Source of the DNA: Litoditis marina
Lineage: Eukaryota > Nematoda > Chromadorea > Rhabditida > Rhabditidae
Direction of reading: 5' to 3'
DNA: 64,000 nt
NCBI GenBank assembly: GCA_964036275.1
Contig: OZ038440.1
Location: forward strand, 7,539,690-7,603,689
Under the pieces are notes generated by a model. It was not told the DNA's origin and did not search any database. It saw only the letters and a program-made list of their open reading frames with translations. The stretch's first letter is position 1, and every line of letters begins with the position of its first letter. Below, in pieces: positions 54,401 to 64,000 of the stretch. Both the position numbers and the translations under genes were made by a program.

Positions 54401-55440
54401 ACATTCACGTAGGTTTGCGACATTCAGGACATTCAAGTGAAGAGAAAAGAAAAAGTCACCGAAAACAACAACGATACACAAGACGATTAACGTTCGGCAA
54501 AGTCATGGGTTTTATATCAAGTTTTTTTGTGAACAGATTCTCATTTCAAGCCAATTATTGGAGTTATTCTTTATATTCAACAGAAAAGTTTCAAGCTCAA
54601 GTTTTCCCCTGACCTTTCTGATCCCCAACATTGTACTTTCTTCCTCTGTTTCTAGGGGAAACCACATTTTCGTGCGATTGTCCATGTCGTCACCCCCGAC
54701 CGGCCATGTTTTATTTTATGGCCCCATATTATGGTAGGCCATTGTATTGGCAATTAGCATATGGAAAACGCTAACAGTTGGGTTGTTTCGCACCTATAGT
54801 GACAGATAGATTCCCAAGCAATTAGGGGGGACATACGGTCAATTAGGTGCCTTCGGGTAGGGAAGGCGGTGGGGGGTAGGCTAGGAGTGGAAACGGCAAC
54901 TCTGCTAATCTATCTGTTACCCTAGTACTGTAGCAAAGTCATATAAACAGTGAGTTCAAATTCCCACACATTTATAATGTTAGTGTTCAGACAACTACAG
55001 AAAAGTAATGCATGTGACAACAACTTGGTCTGGTTGTGTTTTGTAAGTTCACGTAGGTTTTTTGAGAGAATTTTCTATCTAGTGAATCTAAGGTTAAGCT
55101 TCATCCAAATCGTTAATTTTTCCGAAAATCATTATAGGAGGAAAATGTGGTGACTTGTCTATTATTTGTAGGAAAAGCATAAGGTGAGCATTGATTTATC
55201 TATTTTTTTATGTATTTCTCATCATGTTTTCATGAAAAGATACATTTCTTAGATTAACTTAGTTTGAACCGCCAATTTCTCTTTTCGAAAGGTTTTCAAC
55301 AACTTTCACCATTTTTCTTCTCCCAAATATTCAGTGAACTCTTTGCTCATCGAAAGTTAGCGTCATATTTGATAGTGTACAGGTGTGAAGTCATCAGTCA
55401 ATGGGAGGTGCTAAGGGAATGATTCACACTAGCAGCGGGA
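51444..55440. other. 4 kb noncoding stretch with a local duplication and homeodomain-type sites
   Basis: No supported gene. ACTGAAACGAAGCGGTAAAC with AGAAAAAC...AAGTTATGAT occurs twice (about 52,998-53,048 and 53,122-53,172). CAATTAG sites cluster at ~54,751, 54,818 and 54,839 in a segment (54,640-54,930) of higher complexity. A tRNA-like D-arm (minus strand, ~51,640-51,660) is too weak to call. Confidence 0.35.
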
Positions 55441-55600
55441 GGTGGTTGGTGAGAGGGTGAGAAGAAAAACTGTCAGTGAATGAGCGAGATAGAGAGGGAA
55501 AGAGAGACAGAGAGAGACATAGAAAGATAGGAAGAGCGAGCGATTGTGAGAGTGAAAGAGAGTGAAAGAGACATGTAGGATAAAGAAGTGTGGGTGAAAC
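55440..55600 (+). repeat. GA-rich low-complexity tract
   Basis: Purine-rich run of GAGAGA/AAAGAGA variants. It yields false open frames (SLSLSFTLT on the minus strand). Confidence 0.7.
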
Positions 55601-57045
55601 TAAACATTCGAGAGAAGGAGACAGAGAACAAGTAACAAAGTATGCAAAAATAGGAACTAAGAGATATCAAGAAGAAGAGAATGAGAAAAGGAAACACAAG
55701 GAAAACGAACTTAACTTCAATATATGTTTGACCATTACCATTTTCACATTGAAATACGTTTGGTTGTGCCTCGGACGTGACAGCTCATCGCAATACCTGG
55801 CGACTCCCCTTGAGAGAAGAGGGGAGATAATCTTACCACTGGTTGTCTCATTTGACGTATGGGTAGCATACAATCAGGTTAATAAACAAACTGGCATCCA
55901 GTTGACTTACAGTATCCACGAATAATCGTTATCGTTCCTAAGTCGACCGTATGCGATTCAAATGATTGGTGTGATTCGTGGTATTCAGTACTGTTGGCAT
56001 GTCCTCGGTTTCTAGAACGTAAACGGTCATTTGTGTTTTTTGGTGAGTCTGTCACTAAATGTCGTCAGAGCCTACTTCGGGCCACCTACTCATTGAAAAC
56101 GTATGAGTTAATATAACACCTCCACATACAGTTAAACTATCGAACCAAACGATTGAAACAATCACATCTGGTGAATGAACTGATGATGGTTTCAAAAAAG
56201 GTTGTTTCTTATTTTCTGCCACCACTTGAGAAATTATCCCTAGAAGCTTAGCATACCTATATTCTATGCTTCTAATCCCCTGATGATATGTCCTAGTAAG
56301 TCAATATGCTCAGCTCTTGTCCAGTTATCTTTTGCTCTTCAGATGTACGCCATTTGTAAGCGACAGCGCCAGGGTCAATTAACCATTACAAACAGAACGC
56401 GGCTTTGGTCGATGCCGCCCTACATTAGGCACCATATTCACGGTGATATAAGAAGAGGAAGTGATGACCTTATGTTCCAGCCACTCCTGGTATCCTTCTT
56501 AACTCATGAAAAGTTCGAATGGTCTTTACTATGAGACCCAAACTATTTGCGAAGTTTCAGTGTTGTAGAATGTCTATCAATTGAATCGCTGAGAATGTAC
56601 TGAGATTTTGTTCCAGAGGTAGTCTCATGAGGTTAACGATGAATTGCTACCACGGAATTGTCTGGTGATCAAACCAAGAAAAAACATTATTGAGGTAAGT
56701 TATTGACGAAAGAAAGCAAACGTAATTCGAAAACACAGTCCATTAGGGTATAGTAGTTTTGAACAACTATTTGAAAATAAACCGGAAAGAATATAATAAA
56801 GACTATATGAACCCAAGAAGTATGTTCCCTCAGTTTCGTTTCGATGTATGTTGTGTACATTTTGTTATGCAACCACCGGTTTAGCGGGGAGGTGTCGGTG
56901 TTAATCTCATTATCCGGTTACTGTACATTGCGCAATACGCAACGCCCTCTAATCAAATGGAGATGCGCTGTCATTACGCACCATCACACTAATTAGGTGG
57001 CGGAGGTTACAAGTTCATACAAGATGAAGAAAAGTCAACAATTAA
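55600..57045. other. Noncoding stretch with one exon-like island
   Basis: 56,340-56,489 is bounded by TTCAG and a weak GTATCC donor and is open (MYAICKRQRQGQLTITNRT...), followed by a splice-like segment at ~56,617-56,695. The second hits a stop at once in the joined frame. Not called as a gene. Confidence 0.3.
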
Positions 57046-59403
57046 TTCATGAAAAAGTGGGGGCCCAACGACTGTGAGATTTGTCTTCTGCTGTGCGCCC
57101 CTTAGACAGCTACTCTCAAATGGAGCAGCTACTGCTACGAAACCCGAAAAATACTAGTATACTCAAGTATAACTGTTCATTACAAACATACAAAAGTCGT
57201 AAAATATTTTTTCAAACCGGTAAACTAGAATCTGCAAATAACCGAAAAATACTAATATACTCAAGTATAACTGTTCATTACAAACATACAAAAGTCGTAA
57301 AATATTTTCTCAAACCTGTAAACTAGAATCTACAAGTCACAGCTGCGAACAAGAGAACAACTGTTGAATAACATGAAAAACGTTATAGCAGCTAGAATGG
57401 AAGTAATGACAAAAAATGCCAACCACTCACTGTGCACAAAACCAGGAACTCTATAATTGACTACGTTTAGTTAACATCTGTGATTTGTAGATTCTAGTTT
57501 ACAGGTTTGAGAAAATATTTTACGACTTTTGTATGTTTGTAATGAACAGTTATACTTGAGTATATTAGTATTTTTCGGTTATTTGCAGATTCTAGTTTAC
57601 CGGTTTGAAAAAATATTTTACGACTTTTGTATGTTTGTAATGAACAGTTATACTTGAGTATACTAGTATTTTTCGGGTTTCGTAGCAGTAGCTGCTCCAT
57701 TTGAGAGTAGCTGTCTAAGGGGCGCACAGCAGAAGACAAATCTCACAGTCGTTGGGCCCCCACTTTTTCATGAAATTTTCTCTTTTTGTATACATGCCGT
57801 AGGTATGTAGTGGTGGTTTGATCTGTACGGTGCAGATAAAATTGTTTTCTTAATGAACCACTTGTCAAGTATTACCAACATTCGAAAAAAAATTGGAAAA
57901 GTTTACTTTATCTGCCCTTCAGAATCCCACAATACGTCATGTTTGAATGAAGTTTCATCGTGAATTGACCATTTTTAAGAAACTTTCAGCATTCAGCATT
58001 TGAAACTTTCAGCATCAGCATTAAGAAACTTTCAGTATTCAGCATTTTTTTAAAGTTGACGTCATCTGGGATCTGGCCTCCTGAATTCCAGAATAAGTCA
58101 TACTTAGATAAAGTTCCATCGTTGATATACCATTTTTGAGATACTTTCACATTTGAAAATATATGTGACGTCAATTTAGCAGTTTTCAAAAATGATGTCA
58201 TCTGGTCTCCAGAATCCCAGAATACGTCACTCTTAGATTGAGTTTCACCGTTAATTGACCCTTTCTAAGATATTACCATCATTTGAAAATATATGTGACG
58301 TCAACTTTGTACATTTCAAAAATGACGTCATCCGGCTTTCAGAATCCCAGAATACGTCATGTTTAGATGAAGTTTCACCGTTAATACCCCACTTGCCAAC
58401 TATTTTCATCATTTGAAAACATATTTGACGTCAACTTTGAACTTTTGAATATGACGTCATCTGGCTTTCAGAATCCCAGAATACGACACCTTTCGATGGA
58501 GCTCCATCGTTAATAACGCACTTGCCAACTATTGTCATCATTTGGAGAAATATTTGACGTCAACTTTGCACTTTTCCAGTATTACGTCCCCTGGCCTCCA
58601 GAATCTCAGATAACGACATGTTTAGATGAAGTTCTATCGTTACTAAACCACTTGCCCACTATTATTATCATTTAAAGAATAATTCGACGTCAACTTTGTA
58701 CTTTTCAAATTTGACGTCATCTGGCCTTCAGAATCCCGGAATACGACACCTTTCGATGGAGATCCATCGTTAATAACCCACTTGGCAACTATTGTCATCA
58801 TTTGGAGAAATATTTGACGTCAACTTTGCACTTTTCAAAGATGACGTCATCGGGTCTCCAGAATCCTGAACGACGTCACCGATAGAATACTTTTCTTATA
58901 TTAAAGTCACGATGGTATCATATTTAAATTTTCATCGAAATCGGTCAGTGTTACCCTAAGTTACAAGACAGTTTGCATAACCGACCTGACAGAGAAAGCG
59001 AGAGAGCGTGCTAAATGAAGAGACGCAGAGACTTTAATTCAAAAGGCTGTGATTTGGTGAGAAATGATATTTTTCAAAAAAAAATTTGCGCAGCTGGGGA
59101 TTGAGTAGGAATCCTATCATGACTCCAAAACTCAGCAAAATCGGTTTAGTTACGGTCTAGATAGTATTGTGTAAACGCCCGGAAGAACGGAAGGAAGGAA
59201 ACACGACGGAATAACTTGGCTCAAACTCAACGGATTCCGTTCAAATTCGGAACACAACTTGCAAATATGCTTCAGAACATGTCCGAATCATTCAAAGTTT
59301 TGTTTTGCGAATTTTAGCCTTTTTATAAGAAAACTAAAAAAACGGAGGCGCGCATTAGCCGGACCAAAGACAAATCTCGCACAGCGCTTCGCGCTGCGCG
59401 CGA
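57046..59403 (-). mobile_element. ~2.4 kb hairpin-ended element, copy 2 (inverted relative to copy 1)
   Basis: Left end is a palindrome (57,046-57,774; TTCATGAAAAAGTGGGGGCC). Then the reverse complement of copy 1's flank (ACATGCCGTAGGTATGTAG), the TGACGTCA tandem array (58,040-58,870), and the end GCGCTTCGCGCTGCGCGCGA at 59,384-59,403. The palindrome is longer than copy 1's through an internal duplication of the TACAAAAGTCGTAAAATATT block. Copy 2 lacks the GT microsatellite. Confidence 0.75.
58040..58870. repeat. ~125-bp tandem array of TGACGTCA-containing units
   Basis: About seven units, each with TGACGTCAACTTTG, TGACGTCATCTGGC, CCAGAATACGTCA, GATGAAGTTTCACCGTTAAT and a CATCATTTGAAAA segment. 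TGACGTCA is the palindromic CREB/ATF site. Matches 35,160-35,960 in copy 1. Confidence 0.8.
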
Positions 59404-60421
59404 TTGTTATGTAGATGATCGTCTCAATTGGTAAACAACAAATACAGTCTATAACATCCCTACGTGTATTTCACATGATACCATCTCCAAATATCGCCTG
59501 ATTGTGAAAAACGCATTGTCGAAATCAATCATTTTTGCGAATTTTATTGTGAATACAGCGGAACAAGTCACAAACGTGAGGAGCTTTGAAAACAATTGAA
59601 ATTTTTTACATATTTTTTCGTTGTCCAATAATTGTTCACTACACTCAACATTGGACTCGTGAATATAGTGTAGTGTTGTGACTCTGTTCATTTCACGAGA
59701 GGACGAAAATACTAGGTGCAGATGTGGTGTAGTGTGTGCGTACCCATTTTCCGATGTAGCTGTTACTCGCTGTTTTCAATTTCAGTTATTCACACTATAG
59801 TTTCATTATGTTTTCTATAGAGCAATGAGAATATGTTGTCTTCTCTAAACCTTCTCTGTCAAATAGAACAATGAGAATAACAAGTGATATTTTTTTTACA
59901 AAATACATCACATATTTTACAAACATTTGATGTATTTAGTTACCAAGTGGACTATTTCAATTGAGTGATCAGAAATTATTGTTCTCTCTAACTCTCTCGC
60001 CGTATATCCTTCTCCTTTGCAGGCTGTGTCTTGTTTCTGACCCTTCACTCACTATGAATAGAACGTGGGCATGTTAAGTGGAACGACTAATGCACTACAC
60101 ATCTTTATTCATCCATAGACGATTTCAAGTGGCATCCGCCTTATACAGTATACCAGCACAATATAAATCAATAAGTTACTGTACAGATGGAAATCCAAAA
60201 GGTTACTTCCCAACCAAAATACTCTTGAAATACCGAACATAACCGTTTAGATCTCCATCTTTCGAACTATTATTGACACCCTAGTCTGAGCACTAGACCG
60301 TCTTGCAAAAAAATACATAAGCTCGATATGATTGACAATGATTATCAAAATATACATCTATCAATGAAAAACAAAATTTGAAATATAATATGAGACCAGA
60401 AAAAAGAGACAAATAGTCTAA
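59404..60421. other. Noncoding gap before the homeobox gene 3' end
   Basis: AT-rich, no repeats or open frames recognised. The right part (about 60,100-60,421) is probably the 3' UTR of the minus-strand homeobox gene. Confidence 0.4.
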
Positions 60422-62337
60422 CTAGAACTTGGGAAAGTTTGAGTAGCCGTACGCGGTCTGGGCCGTGTATCCAGGGGTAGAGAAGGGGAACGTCAGACCC
60501 TGAGGGTTGTAGGCGTTGGACTGGTACATCTGAAAATCATTACTTTAAAAATATCCTTTGGAAAATACATAGCCACTACTTTCTTTTTACGATTTTTGTA
60601 CAGTTTTACTAGTAAACTAATACCGTTAAAGAGGTTTTTCGGAAACCTAAATGTCTTATTGAAAAAGTGTGAAATGAACTAAGATTCAAATAATCTTCTG
60701 TCAACTTCAAAATTTCAAATTCAAGCTCTCGTTAGCGCCATCTGTAGATGATGCGATTACGGTAAGTGGATGTATCGGTGGCATCTAACCACCGCCTCTA
60801 ATTCAATTCGAACACTTCAAAATACCAACTGGTGTCGGGAATCAAACGTTCCGTGCATAAAACTTCACTGTCAATCATATCTATGTTTTCTGGATGCAAA
60901 CACGAGATCGTCAACTATACATTGATTGTCGCTAGAAGTAAACAATATCTAGTTTAAACGGGTTGTAGAATTGTGAAGTGGTAAGCGTTGATGAATAATG
61001 CATGTATCGGATCAAGTTCGACCCCCGTACGAGTCAAAACTTCGAAATTACAAAAAGTACCTGTTGATAAATGGGATTGCTGATATCAGGCAAACAGGTG
61101 GAGTCATTAATGGCTGGTGAGACGTAGGAGACTGGCTTCACTTCTTCTTCTACCTTGAGGCCGACGATAGACTCCTCTGACTTGGCCCTGAAACACAGAA
61201 GCAATTACAACCAGGTTTAAATTTTGTTCTATAACAAGTTCAAAACAACACTTTTCTCTCAATCATGTTCATTGACCCCGAAAAAAAAACTACAAATACT
61301 TGACGAAAACGTGCAATGACAGCGTGCAGAATTGCAGTTTTGTTCTTATTCTACGAGATCATTCTTTTTACTAGTTCCATTTTTGTAGTTTGTAGTGTAC
61401 TCACTGTGGACTGTCGGTGCCGCTGTGTGAGGTGGGGGACGTGCTATCATCTCTATCTCCCCCCATGCGCTTCTCGCGGTCCTGGCGCTTGTGCTTGTAG
61501 CGCTGGTTCTGGAACCAGATCTTCACCTGAAAAAAAGTTTGAATAAAGTTTTAGATCTCTATTTTTCTGATTTTTTACTTCTTCTCTTTTCAAATTGGTG
61601 ATCAATCTCAGAAAAAATTCAAATCAAACCTGAAAGTATAATCAATACAGTGAGTTTAGCCGGGAAAGTATAATGATGTTTTTTTCCTATTCAGTTTCCT
61701 ATTTAGTTTTTCTCTCGAGAAATGTTTCGATGATGACGTGAACAGCTGGCGCGAACTACTACGGTAATTGGCTGCAATTCGCGTCAGGACTCGTTTGCTG
61801 ACAAAAGCGAGACGTGCTGGTTAGCAGACGGAAACCAGAACCGACAAGCGTGAATGTAGAGGTTGGCAGCTATGGAACGAGAATTGGGAATTATGATGAG
61901 GTCTCTATAGGAAAAACCGTTAAGTTCGTTAGTAACCCGTGTAAAACGTGTGAAAACTTGAATCATTATTTGTTGAGGTAGTTGTTCTGAGAGTTGTTCA
62001 CGTTTTACGTGACATTTCGATTCACCTCTAGTAGACCGTACCTGAGTGGGCGTGAGTCCGATACTTCTAGCCAGATGCTCGCGATCCTGTGAACTGAGGT
62101 ACTTGGTGCTCTTGAACTGTTTCTCCAACTCGATCACCTGAAAAAGAACCAATCATAGAGTTTTATCAGTTTTCAAATAGATTTATGAAGGTTGTGTAAC
62201 CATTATGAAATCTCTTGTATCAACTCTTACCTGTTGTTGAGTGAATAGAACTCTTCTCTTTCTTCCTCTGCTTGATCCGAGTGACAACGGGTTGGCTCCA
62301 AGTCCCAAACCGATTCCCGAGGTACCGAAGCGGTTCA
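60422..62337 (-). CDS. NK-2-class homeobox transcription factor, 3' five exons (partial)
   Basis: Minus-strand exons in order: 62337-62231, 62137-62042, 61526-61405, 61187-61061 and 60529-60422 (stop), all with consensus splice sites and compatible phases. The homeodomain starts at RGRKRRVLFTQQQ, continues VIELEKQFKSTKYLSS, REHLARSIGLTPTQ and ends VKIWFQNQRYKHKRQ. Tyr at homeodomain position 54 (RYK) is the NK-2 hallmark and recognises CAAGTG-type sites. A Ser/Thr tail (DSTSPTSHSGTDSP) and Tyr-rich end (TAYGYSNFPKF) follow. A nuclear DNA-binding regulator. It resembles C. elegans ceh-22/24/27-type genes but I cannot tell which, so no symbol is given. Upstream exons and start were not found. 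Confidence 0.88.
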
Positions 62338-64000
62338 CTGAGAGTAGACAGTTAGCAAAATTGAATAGTTAATAGTCCTGGTAGTAAAATATGTTCACGT
62401 GAAACGTGAAACACATCAGAACTTTGAAGTTCATGTGACTAATCGATTCATTTCTTGTTTTTCTCTGCTAATGGTTGCCTGGTGCCTATTTTGATACGGT
62501 AGCTGTCAATATGTGCGCAGCCAGCCTTTTCATTGTGGAAAACAAGTGGCAATTTCCTTCACATTGTCATCTGTTGGCACACGTGCACATCGTGGGATAT
62601 ACTTCCGCTGACAAACAGATTGAATACTCAGTCGTCGTGGATTGAATACTCAGTCAACACGCTGCGAAAACTCGTATTGTATGGAGTAAGTTGTCAAATA
62701 AGGCATGTTTGGTAGATGCGCACAAACCATGAACAATGTGCGCGAAAGTGATCTTCCAACTTTACTACCGTTTATCAATTACATTATTTAGGCACAGTAT
62801 CTATAGAAGTCAACCAAGTCACGAGTTCCCTATATTTTCACGTAGAAAACACGTAAATCACGTATTCCGTTTGCTTCTAGTATACCGTACACCTCAAAAA
62901 CGTTCATCTGTGTGTTTTCATGTGGATGTCCCGCTGTTGCCAGTGATTGTTAGATAAACGTAGAAAAAGAGTAGACAAACAGAAGACTGTTCATGCTCGC
63001 TTGTTCTTGACCTTGTACGGGGGGCAACCAGCTACACAGGCACAAGAAAGTGAGGAGTAAACGACGTTTACAGAAAGGCTCTATGACGTATAGGGGCGCT
63101 TCGCAGTGAGAAAGTCCACATGTTGATGTACTTGTAGTTTTATGCCTTTGTGTTTTTGTCGTAGTCTAAAGTTACCGATGTGAATGTAGATCCAACTACA
63201 ACTAAAATGTGACTTTTCACCATAGTTGAATGATAGAAGCAGTTTTGGAATGTCCAACTTGAACTATGTTCTACAGCTAAGTTCTTATCTACTATATCGT
63301 GAACAGTTTTCCATATTTTGCTCGTTTTACGTTACTATTCTACAAATTAGTAGTAACGCCAGTTCAAAATACTTATTCCCATCAATCTTTTTGCCAATCC
63401 ATCCTGGTTACCTAACTACCTCTCGTGGTATTGATATGGCAGGCAAAAGTGTTTGCCCACCATCTACTATTTCGAGTCATTCATTTCGTCAAGTACTACC
63501 ATTGCGTACCCACAGTATACCCCCTTCCAGGCATTGCGTAACCAGGTATCATAATCCTATATGCTAAACAGGGTCAGCCTGCTACTGCAACCTAATTGAA
63601 ACTCACGCGAAATAGAATAATTATTCATGTGAAACGTGACGAACAATAAAAGTTTTGATACCACCTAAACATTTCGTGGTGAGTTTCTTATGTATCAAGA
63701 TATTGGAATCGGACTGCGAGAAACTGCAACCAAACAATTCTCTGAATTCAGTTGCACTGTAAAAATTCCAAGAACAGGTAGATATTACAAGTGAACATTG
63801 TTTGGCGTTTTTCTATCCAGATGTTGTATTATGACTACCCCCCCCCCCCCGCGGTTAGCCCCGATTGAGTGTTAGCTGACCCGGTGAGCTGTGAAGTGTC
63901 GTGAGAGAACTCACACTGAGCCACCCTATCAACCAACTTTTGTTCGCGAAACAGTCCTCAATTACCGATTTCACCAAGAAATAGGCGTAAATTGATCATT
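62338..64000. other. Upstream intron or promoter region of the homeobox gene
   Basis: No coding exon recognised on the minus strand. Contains CACGTGA-type MITE fragments near 62,395-62,460 and 62,820-62,890 and a poly-C tract at ~63,840. The acceptor TCTCAG directly right of 62,337 shows that at least one exon lies further right. Confidence 0.4.

Noticed and set aside
54107..54481. 124-codon minus-strand open frame
   Set aside because: No domain-like features or splice-bounded neighbours; composition looks random.
55473..55697. Ser/Leu-rich minus-strand frame
   Set aside because: Complement of the GA-rich low-complexity tract.
57081..57739. Identical 81-codon frames on both strands starting MSSAVRPLD
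   Set aside because: Palindrome arms of the hairpin-ended element.

Overview
The window looks like nuclear DNA of a rhabditid nematode, probably Caenorhabditis or a close relative. Introns start with GTRAGT-like donors and end in TTTCAG. Most start codons in the gene family sit 2-3 bases after a TTTCAG/TTCCAG acceptor, as expected for spliced-leader trans-splicing. Several protein families are typical of nematodes. No bacterial operons, CRISPR arrays, rRNA or convincing functional tRNA genes were seen.

Positions 1-44,700 hold a head-to-tail tandem array, all on the + strand, of eight copies (A-H) of one six-exon gene; A is cut by the window edge. Each encodes a secreted protein of about 185-208 residues: signal peptide, one Kunitz domain split by a phase-0 intron, and two six-cysteine lustrin/EB-like modules, the second split across exons 5 and 6. 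Exon lengths and intron phases are nearly invariant. A promoter block with TGACGTG plus a TATA-like box recurs upstream of most copies. About 33 nt just after the stop codon are conserved without indels in all eight copies.

The array is heavily invaded by mobile DNA, mostly in introns and intergenic gaps. Intron 5 of gene C carries a complete 3.4 kb LTR element (14,102-17,504) with apparently identical 234-bp LTRs, an AAAGT target duplication, a Pao/BEL-type gag, no pol, and an in-frame two-finger C2H2 block. Other elements include hAT-like MITEs with perfect 8-bp duplications, palindromic MITEs, tRNA-like SINEs (one interrupted by a MITE), a LINE fragment, and two ~2 kb inverted-orientation copies of an element with a GC-rich terminal hairpin, an array of TGACGTCA motifs and a long palindrome.

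Positions 45,900-49,534 (+) encode a nine-exon membrane-anchored carbonic-anhydrase-like protein that has lost one zinc-ligand histidine and the catalytic threonine. Between it and the array lie a tandem repeat grown from gene H's 3' UTR and a short stretch with hammerhead-ribozyme motifs in an unusual arrangement. Positions 49.5-60.4 kb are mostly noncoding and repetitive. Positions 60,422-62,337 (-) carry the 3' part of an NK-2-class homeobox gene whose 5' exons were not found.

All calls are from reading the sequence; no database search was run.
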